Below, piece after piece: positions 17,285 to 25,937 of a DNA stretch of 64,000 bases. Location: assembly GCF_025965415.1 (NCBI RefSeq), contig NZ_JAOPWY010000167.1, positions 1 to 64,000 of the forward strand, written 5' to 3'. Under the pieces are notes generated by a model, which did not search any database, was not told the origin of the DNA, and saw nothing but the letters and a program-made list of their open reading frames with translations. The position numbers were made by a program, and so were the translations under genes. The DNA is from Nocardioides sp. GTDB taxonomy: Bacteria > Actinomycetota > Actinomycetes > Propionibacteriales > Nocardioidaceae. Each line of letters starts with the position of its first letter. Position 1 is the stretch's first letter.

Positions 17285-19585
17285 GTGCTCGACGCGCGAG
17301 ACCGGGTGACGGGCCGTACGCCGTACGTCATCAACCACGACCTGCCCGGCATGCTGCACTGCCAGGTCGTGCGCTCGACGCTGCCACATGCGCGGATCCT
17401 GGGGGTCGACACCTCGAGGGCATCCGCCGCGCCTGGCGTCCGAGCCGTGGTGACCGGCCAGGACCTGCTCGCGATGGACGACGTGGGGTCGCGGTTCGGT
17501 CCCGTGCTCACCGACCAGTCGGTCCTCGCCCACGACGTCGTGCGCTACGTCGGCGAACCGGTCGTGGCCGTCGTGGCCGAGACGGCCCGCGCTGCCGCCC
17601 TGGCCGCGGAGCTGGTCGAGGTGACCTACGAGGCGATGCCCGCGGTCTTCGACGCCATCGAGGCGTGCAGCGGTCAGGCGCCCAGGCTGTTCACCGAGGT
17701 GCCTGAGCGCGACCCGATGTTCGTGGACATCACCTTGCGCTCGGATCATGAACGCAACATCTGCAACACCTTCACCGTCGAGCGAGGAGACGTCGAGGCC
17801 GGTTTCGAACAGGCCGACCACGTCTTCGACGAGTGGTACGACAGCCCCGCCGTGGGGGCCGTCCCCTTGGAGACGCATGCCGTGGTGGCCGATTGGCGCC
17901 CCGACGGCGTCACCGTGTGGACCAACACCCAGACCCCGCACATCGTCCGCCGCCAGCTGGCCTTGCTGCTGCGCACCACCTTGAGCAGGGTCCGTGTCAT
18001 CGTGCCCGCAGTCGGCGGGGGGTTCGGCGCCAAGGCCTACGCCGCCATCGAGCCCGTCGCCGTGCTCATGTCGAAGATCTGCCGCGCACCGGTGCGCATG
18101 CACCTTCGCCGCGACGAAGAGTTCGTCACGATGACCAAGCACGCCATGAAGGTCCGCCTGCGCACCGGCGTCACCGATCAGGGCGACATCGTCGCTCGTG
18201 AGGCCACCGCGTACTACAACGCGGGCGCCTACGCCACGATCAGCCCCCGCAAGGTGATGTTCGCCGGCTACGGCCTCAACGGCCCGTACCGGATCCCGAA
18301 CGTGCGCATCAACGCTCACGCGGTCTTGACGAACACCCCGCCGGCGGGCGCGTACCGAGGCTTCGCCATCAATCAGGCCGCCTGGGCGTATGAGAACCAG
18401 ATGGACACCATCGCCGAGCATCTCGGCATCGACGCCGTCGAGCTGCGTCGCCGCAACCTGCTCGTCGACGGAGACACCTTCTGCACCGGCGAACAGCTCG
18501 ATCACCTCAACTTCGTCGACATGCTCGACACCGTCGCCGAGAAGATCGGGTGGGGCCAAGGTCCCGCCGTGGAACGTGACGGCGACGTCGTGCGCGCCTG
18601 GGGCGTCAGCGCGGTCATCGAGGGGACCATCACCCCCTCGACGTCCGCTGCGGCGGTGCGCGTCAACGACGACGGCAGCGTCGTGGTGTTGACCAGCTCG
18701 GTGGAGATGGGTCAAGGGATCCGGTCCGCGCTGGCCTACAACGTCGCCGAGCACCTCGGTGTGTCCACGGACGACGTGCAGGTCTCCTACGTCGACACCG
18801 ACCTGACCCCCTACGACCAGCAGACCACCGCCAGCCGATCCGCGTTCTCCATGGGCGAAGCCCTGGGTCGTGCCTCCGAGGACCTCATCGACAAGATCCG
18901 CCACCTCGCCGCAGGCCTGCTCGAGGCACCTGTCGAGGAGATCGAGTTCGACCAGGGCGCGGTTCAGGTCCGGGGAGTGCCCGACACCCGCATGAACATG
19001 GGCGACGTGATCCGACGCACGATGAGCGGGGACGTGCTGGGGGAGGGCACCTTCACCACCTCCGGCGGACTGGACCCGTTCACGGGTCAAGGCATCGGTT
19101 CTGCGCACTGGCACCAGTCCATCGGCGCCGCGCAAGTCGCGGTGGACCTCGCCACCGGACGTGTCACCCTCGAGCGCTACCACGGAGCCGTGTTCGCCGG
19201 AAAGGTCATCGACCCGCTCGGCGCCCAGCATCAGTGCGAAGGTTGCCTGCTGTTCGGCGTCGGAAACGCGTTGTTCGAGGAGCTGGTCTACGCCGACGGG
19301 CAGCTGGTCAACGGAAGCCTCGCTGACTACATGGTCCCCACCTTGGAGGACCTACCACCTGAGCGCACCTTCGACCTGGTTGAGGACCCTGAGCGTGCGG
19401 AGCCGCACGGCCTCGGCGAACCGGCGCTGCCGCCCATCGCCCCCGCGATGAGCAACGCCGTCTACCGGGCCACCGGAGTGCGCGTGACCTCCCTGCCTCT
19501 CACCTCCGAACGTGTCTACCGGGCATTGCAGGACGTGAAGGCACCGGCTCCATCAACGACCGGAGCAGAAGGCGGTGTGGCATGA
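17285..19585 (+). CDS. Molybdenum hydroxylase 2, large molybdopterin-binding subunit
   Basis: GGGFGAKAYAAIEP; PAGAYRGFAINQAAWAYENQMDTIA; VEMGQGIRSALAYNVAEHL; GLGEPALPPIAPAMSNAVYRATGVRVTSLPLT; RBS GGAGGT. Confidence 0.93.
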   Translation: MLDARDRVTGRTPYVINHDLPGMLHCQVVRSTLPHARILGVDTSRASAAPGVRAVVTGQDLLAMDDVGSRFGPVLTDQSVLAHDVVRYVGEPVVAVVAETARAAALAAELVEVTYEAMPAVFDAIEACSGQAPRLFTEVPERDPMFVDITLRSDHERNICNTFTVERGDVEAGFEQADHVFDEWYDSPAVGAVPLETHAVVADWRPDGVTVWTNTQTPHIVRRQLALLLRTTLSRVRVIVPAVGGGFGAKAYAAIEPVAVLMSKICRAPVRMHLRRDEEFVTMTKHAMKVRLRTGVTDQGDIVAREATAYYNAGAYATISPRKVMFAGYGLNGPYRIPNVRINAHAVLTNTPPAGAYRGFAINQAAWAYENQMDTIAEHLGIDAVELRRRNLLVDGDTFCTGEQLDHLNFVDMLDTVAEKIGWGQGPAVERDGDVVRAWGVSAVIEGTITPSTSAAAVRVNDDGSVVVLTSSVEMGQGIRSALAYNVAEHLGVSTDDVQVSYVDTDLTPYDQQTTASRSAFSMGEALGRASEDLIDKIRHLAAGLLEAPVEEIEFDQGAVQVRGVPDTRMNMGDVIRRTMSGDVLGEGTFTTSGGLDPFTGQGIGSAHWHQSIGAAQVAVDLATGRVTLERYHGAVFAGKVIDPLGAQHQCEGCLLFGVGNALFEELVYADGQLVNGSLADYMVPTLEDLPPERTFDLVEDPERAEPHGLGEPALPPIAPAMSNAVYRATGVRVTSLPLTSERVYRALQDVKAPAPSTTGAEGGVA

Positions 19586-20241
19586 GCAACGACGAGGACA
19601 CCCTGGTCCTTCTGCCCGACGAGGACGGCGACGTCCAGCTCACCTTGAACGTGAACGGGCACCAGCGCAAGGTCACAGCCCGCCCCACGCAGCCCCTGCT
19701 GGAAGTCCTGCGGGACGAGCTGCGTCTGCACGGCGCTCGAAGCGGCTGCGGTGTGGGAATCTGCGGTGCCTGCACCGTGCTGCGCGATGGCGCGGCCGTC
19801 AACAGCTGCCTGACCCTGGCCGGCCTGTGCGCCGACGCCGAGATCACCACCATCGAGGGCCTCGACGGCGGCGAAGACGACCTCTCGCCGGTCCAGGATG
19901 CGTTCTTGCGTCACCGTGCGTTCCAGTGCTCGTACTGCACCTCGGGGTTCATCCTCGCCCTCGAGGCACTCCTGCTCAGGAACCCTCGCCCCACTGAGAA
20001 GGACGTTCGCGACGCCTTCAGCGGTCAGGTGTGCCGGTGCGGCAGCTACACGCAGATCATGGCCGCGGCGCTGGAGTTCGTGGCCGGGGAGTCAGTCACC
20101 GAGGAGTCCGCCGCCCTGGAGTCGACCGCGGAGTCCGCGGCTGAGGAAGCGGCGGCACGTGAGTCCTCCGGTGCTTCTGTCGCCGGATCCATCGCCGATG
20201 AGCTCGTCCCGGGGGACGCGAAGGCAGGCGGAGACCAGTGA
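19582..20241 (+). CDS. Molybdenum hydroxylase 2, [2Fe-2S] subunit with acidic low-complexity C-terminal tail
   Basis: SGCGVGICGACTVLRDGAAVNSC; CSYCTSGF...GQVCRCGSYTQIM; tail AGESVTEESAALESTAESAAEEAAARESSGAS. Confidence 0.95.
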   Translation: MSNDEDTLVLLPDEDGDVQLTLNVNGHQRKVTARPTQPLLEVLRDELRLHGARSGCGVGICGACTVLRDGAAVNSCLTLAGLCADAEITTIEGLDGGEDDLSPVQDAFLRHRAFQCSYCTSGFILALEALLLRNPRPTEKDVRDAFSGQVCRCGSYTQIMAAALEFVAGESVTEESAALESTAESAAEEAAARESSGASVAGSIADELVPGDAKAGGDQ

Positions 20242-21128
20242 CCTCACCGCCCATCTTCTTCCCCCGAACGCTGAGCGATGCCTGCGAGATCCTCGCGGAC
20301 TACGACGGGCAGGCCAAGGTCGTTGCGGGGGCGACCGCCCTGTCGCTGCTCATGGGTCAGAAGCTTGTTGACCCCGAGGCGCTCGTGTCGTTGAGCAGGA
20401 TCGCCGACCTCGACCAGATCACCGTCACTGAGGGGGTGGTGACCCTCGGCGCGCTCGTCAAGCACGCCGATGTCGACCGGTCCGAGGTCGTGCGGGAGCA
20501 CGCGCGCGTCCTGGCGCAGTCCTTCGCCGTCGTCGGCAACCCGCGCATCCGCGCAGCCGCGACCGTGGGTGGCGTCCTCGCCGAGGCCGACTACGCCTCC
20601 GATCCGCCGGCACCCGTGGTGCTCCTCGACGGATGGGTCACGGTGGTCGGTCCGGGTGGAACCCGTGAGATCGCCGCCTCGGACTTGTTCGTCGGCTTCT
20701 ACGAGACCAGCCTCGAAGCCGACGAGGTCATCTCCCACCTTCACGTTCCCGTGACGGACCCGGCCGCCTACACCTCGTACCTGAAGTACTCCTCCAGGTC
20801 GGCAGAGGACCGCCCGTGTGTCGGCGTGGCCGTGTTGGTCCACGTCGGCGTCGATGGTTCCTGCGCGGACGTGCGAGTCAGCGTCGGCGCAGCCGCGGAA
20901 GTCCCGCTGCGGTTGCGCGAGGTCGAGAAGGAGGCCGTCGGTCACGTGCTCGACGACGCCCGCATCGCCCACATCGCCCAGGCGTACGCCGATGCCCTGG
21001 ACCCCATCGAGGACGTACGCGGAAGCGGTTGGTACCGCACCGAGATGACTCGAAACCTGATCTCGCGCGCCCTCGCGAACGCACGCGACACTGCGCCCCG
21101 AGCAACTGAAGCAGGAGAGAAAGAATGA
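20238..21128 (+). CDS. Molybdenum hydroxylase 2, FAD-binding subunit
   Basis: KVVAGATALSLLMG...IRAAATVGGVLAEADYASDPPAP...YLKYSSRSAEDRPCVGVA. Confidence 0.9.
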   Translation: MTSPPIFFPRTLSDACEILADYDGQAKVVAGATALSLLMGQKLVDPEALVSLSRIADLDQITVTEGVVTLGALVKHADVDRSEVVREHARVLAQSFAVVGNPRIRAAATVGGVLAEADYASDPPAPVVLLDGWVTVVGPGGTREIAASDLFVGFYETSLEADEVISHLHVPVTDPAAYTSYLKYSSRSAEDRPCVGVAVLVHVGVDGSCADVRVSVGAAAEVPLRLREVEKEAVGHVLDDARIAHIAQAYADALDPIEDVRGSGWYRTEMTRNLISRALANARDTAPRATEAGEKE

Positions 21129-22405
21129 TCGTAGACAGGCGGATCGTCATCGACGCCGCGGCTGCCGAGACGTTCAAGCGTGTCGTCGACATCCCGTTCG
21201 TCGGCGAGTGCCTTCCCGGCGCGTCTGGCATTCGCGACGAAGGAGATGGCGTCTACGCCGGCAACTTCATCGTCAAGGTGGGGCCGGTCAAGGTGAATCT
21301 CGAGGGGACCGTCAGCATCACCGAACAAGACGCCGACGCACGCCGCGCGGTGCTGCAGATGAAGGGTTCGGACCGACGAGTCGGCGGCGAGGTCGTCGGC
21401 CGCATGGACCTCGCTGTCGAGGAGAGCGGCGATGCCGCGTCACTGCTGGTCGTACACACCGAGTTCACCATCTCGGGCAAGCTCGGCCAGTTCGGACAGG
21501 CCGTCATGCTGAAGAAGGCCGACCAGATCACTGAGGGCTTCGTCGACGAGTTCTCCCGACGCATGACCGACCTTCGCGTGGCCGCGGCCGAACAGGGTCA
21601 CGTCACGGCGCCCGAGACGCCCGCGCCGGTCGGTGCCCCCGAGGCCGAGGGTGGTCCGCAGGGTCTTGCGGGACCCGTGGCGGCTGCGGTCGCGCCCGGA
21701 GTCGTTGCCCGCCCCGAGCCGGTCGTCGTGGCCCCGGTCGACATGGTCGACCCCATGCCGCTGCTGCACGCCCTGCTCGGTCTGTTGCGCCGCAGCCGGC
21801 ACTTCACCCACGTCGACTCCCGTGCGGACCTGGCGGAGAAGTCCGCGGGCACCGAACCCGTGTGGGTCACTCACGAAGCCATGCGCTCCGGTGTCCGCGG
21901 AGCCGACGTCGCACCTGCGCCGGCATATGTGATCGAGGCACGCCTGGGCAGGGCCGAGGACGTGCCCGCCTTCTGGCGCGACGCCACGCGCGCAAGCCTG
22001 GACGGGGCCGCAGCCATCGCGCTGACGCCGATGGGACCTGCTGTCGCCGACGTCTCCGTGCTTGCTCGGCTCGGTTCAGCGCTCGCCCTGCACACCGGCC
22101 GCCCGGTGCTCGTCGTCGCGACGACGCCGTGGTCGCTGATGTCGGTGGCTCGAGTGGCCCAGACCGGCGTCGTGCACGGCATCGTCGCTGACACCGGTGC
22201 CATCACCTCCGCAGAGGCGACGACGTGGATGTGCCTGGCCGTCGAGGAGGTCCGGCGAGCCGGCCTCGAGTCGCCGCTGGTTGCGGGACCCAGCACGTCG
22301 CGCGCGGACGACGACGCCCTGCGCGCTGCCGGCGCGGACGGTGTCATCCGACGCCGCACGTCGCGCAACCCCGTCAGGCGAGTCGCTGCGGCTCGAAGGC
22401 GCTGA
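21125..22405 (+). CDS. CoxG-like SRPBCC domain fused to an uncharacterised C-terminal domain
   Basis: VDIPFVGECLPGASGIRDEGDGVYAGNFIVKVGPVKVNLEGTVSITEQD...KLGQFGQAVMLKKADQITEGFVDEF, then an Ala/Pro/Val linker and about 170 aa with alternating alpha/beta character. Confidence 0.82.
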   Translation: MIVDRRIVIDAAAAETFKRVVDIPFVGECLPGASGIRDEGDGVYAGNFIVKVGPVKVNLEGTVSITEQDADARRAVLQMKGSDRRVGGEVVGRMDLAVEESGDAASLLVVHTEFTISGKLGQFGQAVMLKKADQITEGFVDEFSRRMTDLRVAAAEQGHVTAPETPAPVGAPEAEGGPQGLAGPVAAAVAPGVVARPEPVVVAPVDMVDPMPLLHALLGLLRRSRHFTHVDSRADLAEKSAGTEPVWVTHEAMRSGVRGADVAPAPAYVIEARLGRAEDVPAFWRDATRASLDGAAAIALTPMGPAVADVSVLARLGSALALHTGRPVLVVATTPWSLMSVARVAQTGVVHGIVADTGAITSAEATTWMCLAVEEVRRAGLESPLVAGPSTSRADDDALRAAGADGVIRRRTSRNPVRRVAAARRR

Positions 22406-22417
22406 CAGGGCTGCACG

Positions 22418-23611
22418 ATGCGTGAGGTCCTCGACGAGTTGCTCGCCTGGTGGTCGGCCGGGGAAGTAGTCGGCGCCGGAACGGTCGTCGACACGTTCCG
22501 CTCGGCTCCCCAGCCGCCTGGAGCAACCATGCTCGTCGGACCAGACGGCACCGTGGCGGGCTCGGTGTCCGGGGGGTGCGTGGAAGGCACTGTCTACGAC
22601 CTCGCTGCGGCGGTGCGAGAGACCCGAGAGGGGGCACTGCACTGGTTCGGGGTCTCCGACGACGACGCCTTCTCCGTCGGGCTGACCTGCGGCGGTGAGC
22701 TCGCGATCCTCATCACCGCCATCGATCAGGCCACCTTCGCGGACTTCGACCAGTTCGTCGACGACGTGAAGGCGGGTCGCCCCGTAGCGCTGGCCACCAT
22801 CATCGAGCATCCCGACCCGACGCGCATCGGGCGACGGCTCGTCCTGCGACCCGCCCAGCCCCACTCCACGGGTGGGACCTCCACAGGCGACCTGGGTAGC
22901 GAACGGCTCAACCGCGCAGTCCTCGACGACGGACTGGGCCTTCTGTCGGCTGGCCAGGACAGCGTCATCGAATACGGTCCAGAAGGACAACGCCTCGAGC
23001 ACGGATGCCGCGTGTTCGTCTGCTCCTTCGCCCCGGCTCCGCGGCTGATCGTGTTCGGCGCCATCGACTTCGCCAAGTCGATGACGACAGCCGGGCGCTT
23101 CCTCGGCTACGACGTCACCTTGTGCGATGCCCGTCCGATCTTCGCCACCTCCGAACGGTTCCCCGACGCCGATCGGGTCGTGGTGGACTGGCCGCACCGC
23201 TACCTGGCGGCCGAGCGAGACGCCGGGCGTCTCGACGCGCGCACGGCACTCACGGTCTTGACTCACGACCCGAAGTTCGACGTACCACTCCTCGAGGTGG
23301 CCCTTCGCCTGCCCGAGGTGGGCTACGTGGGGGCGATGGGGTCGCGTCAGGCGCACGAGGACCGATTGTCCAGGCTGCGCGAAGCCGGTGTGACCGCCGC
23401 TGAGCTCGCACGTTTGCGCTCGCCCATCGGTCTGGACCTGCGCGGACGCACCGCGGCCGAGACGGCGATGAGCATCGGCGCCGAGATCGTGGCGCTTCGC
23501 TGGGGCGGCACGGGGGCGCCGCTCTCGCGTGTGAACGGAAGCATCCATCAGCATGCAAGTGCGGACAACGCAACCACGCGCGAAGACCCTCGTCATCCGC
23601 GCCGGCGCTGA
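22418..23611 (+). CDS. XdhC/CoxI-family Mo-enzyme maturation protein
   Basis: GATMLVGPDGTVAGSVSGGCVEGTVYDLA; LTCGGELAILI; RLIVFGAIDFAKSMTTAGRFLGYDVTLCDARPIFATSERFPDAD; YVGAMGSRQAHEDRLSRLREAGV; LDLRGRTAAETAMSIGAEIVA. Confidence 0.93.
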   Translation: MREVLDELLAWWSAGEVVGAGTVVDTFRSAPQPPGATMLVGPDGTVAGSVSGGCVEGTVYDLAAAVRETREGALHWFGVSDDDAFSVGLTCGGELAILITAIDQATFADFDQFVDDVKAGRPVALATIIEHPDPTRIGRRLVLRPAQPHSTGGTSTGDLGSERLNRAVLDDGLGLLSAGQDSVIEYGPEGQRLEHGCRVFVCSFAPAPRLIVFGAIDFAKSMTTAGRFLGYDVTLCDARPIFATSERFPDADRVVVDWPHRYLAAERDAGRLDARTALTVLTHDPKFDVPLLEVALRLPEVGYVGAMGSRQAHEDRLSRLREAGVTAAELARLRSPIGLDLRGRTAAETAMSIGAEIVALRWGGTGAPLSRVNGSIHQHASADNATTREDPRHPRRR

Positions 23612-23660
23612 CACGCACGAAATTCATGGCTGCAACGGCTTGTGCTCGACCGCCGTCTCT

Positions 23661-23676
23661 GCATACAGTTGTATTC
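23661..23676 (+). promoter_or_regulatory. Putative island operator site 5, GCATACAGTTGTATTC (near-palindrome)
   Basis: Overlaps a candidate -10 TACAGT (23664-23669) with -35-like TTGTGC at 23640-23645. Confidence 0.65.
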
Positions 23677-23698
23677 AGACGATACGAGAGGCGGCAAA

Positions 23699-25165
23699 AT
23701 GTCGAAGCGAGTCATTGTCGTAGGCGGGGGCAACGCAGCCCTGTGTGCGGCTCTTTCTGCCCGTGAGAACGGAGCAGACGTTGTGGTGCTCGAGCGCGCC
23801 GACGGCGACCTGAAGGGCGGCAACACCGCCTTCACCGCGGGCGCGATGCGCGTGGCGTACGAGGGAGTCGACGACCTGCTCACCTTGATGCCCGAGCTGA
23901 CCGAGGACGAGCTGGCCACCACCGACTTCGGCAGCTACCCCGCGTCGGACTTCTTCGACGACATCGCACGCGTCACCGAGTACCGGACCGACCCTGAGCT
24001 CGCCAGCGTCCTGGCCGACGAGAGCCTGCCGACGCTGCAGTGGATGAACAAGCAGGGCGTGCGGTTCGTGCCCATCTATGGTCGCCAGGCCTTCAAGATC
24101 GACGGCCGCTTCAAGTTCTGGGGCGGTCTGACCGTCGAGGTGTCCGGCGGAGGCCCCGGCCTGGTCGACGCACTCACCAAGGCCGCCGCCAATGCCGGCG
24201 TGCAGGTCGAGTACGGCGCACGCGTGCTCTCGCTCGTCGCAGGTGACCAGGGCGTGACCGGGGTCACGGTGCGGCAGAACGGCGTCACCCGGGAGGAGCA
24301 CGCAGACGCGGTGATCCTCGCCAGCGGCGGCTTCCAGGCGAACACCGCCTGGCGGACCCAGTACCTGGGCCCGAACTGGGACCTGGCCAAGGTGCGCGGC
24401 ACCCAGTTCAACACCGGCGACGGTCACGACATGGCACTGCGTATCGGCGCCAGCCCCGCGGGCAACTGGTCCGGCTGCCATGCCGTCAGCTGGGAGCTCA
24501 ACGCGCCGGAGTTCGGCGACATGGCCGTCGGTGACCACTTCCAGAAGCACAGCTACCCGTGGTCGGTGATGATCAACGCCGAGGGCAAGCGATTCGTCGA
24601 TGAGGGCGCAGACTTCCGCAACTACACCTACGCCAAGTACGGACGCCGGGTGCTTGAGCAGCCCGGCCAGTTCGCCTGGCAGGTCTTCGACAGCAAGGTC
24701 AGCCACCTGCTGCGCGACGAGTACCGCATCAAGCAGGTCACCAAGGTCACCGCGAACACCCTCGAGGAGCTCGCCAAGAAGATGGACGGCGTGGACCCCG
24801 AAGGCTTCCTCGCCGAGATCCGCGCATACAACGCAGCCATCGACCAGGACGTCGCCTTCGACCCGAACGTCAAGGACGGACGTGGGACCACGGGTCTGGC
24901 GGTCAACAAGACCAACTGGGCCAACACCATCGAGGACGGGCCGTTCGAGGCCTACGCGGTCACCTGCGGCATCACCTTCACGTTCGGGGGCCTGCGCATC
25001 AATCCCGACGCCCAGGTGCTGGACACGGACCAGCGTGTCATCCCCAACCTGTACGCAGCAGGCGAGATCGTCGGCGGCGTCTTCTACTTCAACTACCCGG
25101 GTGGATCGGGACTGACGAACGGTTCCGTCTTCGGGAAGATCGCCGGAGCGAACGCGGCTCGCTAG
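23699..25165 (+). CDS. FAD-dependent oxidoreductase of the fumarate reductase/tricarballylate dehydrogenase type
   Basis: VIVVGGGNAALCAALSARENGADVVVLERADGDLKGGNTAFTAG; GLRINPDAQVLDTDQRVIPNLYAAGEIVGGVFYFNYPGGSGLTNGSVFGKIAG. Confidence 0.9.
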   Translation: MSKRVIVVGGGNAALCAALSARENGADVVVLERADGDLKGGNTAFTAGAMRVAYEGVDDLLTLMPELTEDELATTDFGSYPASDFFDDIARVTEYRTDPELASVLADESLPTLQWMNKQGVRFVPIYGRQAFKIDGRFKFWGGLTVEVSGGGPGLVDALTKAAANAGVQVEYGARVLSLVAGDQGVTGVTVRQNGVTREEHADAVILASGGFQANTAWRTQYLGPNWDLAKVRGTQFNTGDGHDMALRIGASPAGNWSGCHAVSWELNAPEFGDMAVGDHFQKHSYPWSVMINAEGKRFVDEGADFRNYTYAKYGRRVLEQPGQFAWQVFDSKVSHLLRDEYRIKQVTKVTANTLEELAKKMDGVDPEGFLAEIRAYNAAIDQDVAFDPNVKDGRGTTGLAVNKTNWANTIEDGPFEAYAVTCGITFTFGGLRINPDAQVLDTDQRVIPNLYAAGEIVGGVFYFNYPGGSGLTNGSVFGKIAGANAAR

Positions 25166-25242
25166 TGCGGTCTTCGGCGGTTGCGGGCAGAGTGCGTCGA
25201 CGCATCCAGAGAAACGCTCCACGGGATCATGGGAGGACACCT

Positions 25243-25557
25243 GTGTCGACGATGGCCGCACCACCCCTCTCGGCGAGTGAGAAGCCGACGACCTACTGGT
25301 TCACCGCATGCCAGTTCGTCGTCCGCACGGAGGACGAGGGGTTCACGCGAGAGGCCGCCTCCTTGGCACACGCCAAACAGATGGGAACCACCGTGACAGC
25401 GTGCGGGGCCTACGCCACGAGCTGGCACCGACTGTGGGAGGTGCCGTTCACCAGCAGGGTCAAGAACCCGTGTCCGCGGTGCCTGGAGGTGCTGGCCGAA
25501 ACCGGGCCCGTCGAGCCCACCGGTCGGCGCCCGCGAGGTGGCGCCGACCGCCCGTGA
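25243..25557 (+). CDS. Small putative zinc-binding protein
   Basis: GTG start with GGGAGG RBS; HAKQMGTTVTACGAYATSWHRLWEVPFTSRVKNPCPRCLEVL (H...C...CPRC). Confidence 0.6.
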   Translation: MSTMAAPPLSASEKPTTYWFTACQFVVRTEDEGFTREAASLAHAKQMGTTVTACGAYATSWHRLWEVPFTSRVKNPCPRCLEVLAETGPVEPTGRRPRGGADRP

Positions 25558-25841
25558 TCGCAGCGCCCCAATCGACGCAACCGGATCGAGGCCGAGATGA
25601 CACTTCAAGGCGACAACCCAACGTGTCATCGCGTCCTCCCCTGGAAGCGTCCAGAAACGACCGGATGGGCGCGAAGGCAAGCACGGGAGGAAGACCCTGA
25701 TGTGGGGACCGACCCGCTGTGGGCCACGACCGCGCGCGAGACAGGGTGGGCACCGGACTGGGAGCCCGCACCGGAGTAGGCCCGCCTGAGGACGAAGACC
25801 GGAGGCTTAGAAGGCCGGAGTGCAGATCGCGCCGAACAGAT

Positions 25842-25859
25842 GCCCCGCCGCGGCGGGGC
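25842..25859. repeat. Perfect 18-bp GC palindrome, possible transcription terminator
   Basis: GCCCCGCCGCGGCGGGGC, in the intergenic region before operator site 6. Confidence 0.5.
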
Positions 25860-25895
25860 CGGCAGATCTCTCGTCTTCGCCAGGTGTGCGGGTCC

Positions 25896-25909
25896 GTATG
25901 CATGTATGC
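25896..25909 (-). promoter_or_regulatory. Putative island operator site 6, tandem GCATACAT-GCATAC
   Basis: Two overlapping GCATAC cores on the minus strand, upstream of the DUF1989 gene. Confidence 0.5.
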
Positions 25910-25937
25910 CGATGAACATTGACGACAGGAGATTGCG

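Noticed and set aside
25557-25937. Guanidine riboswitch upstream of the DUF1989 gene
   Set aside because: I could not find the conserved guanidine-I riboswitch sequence signatures; an Rfam covariance search would be decisive.
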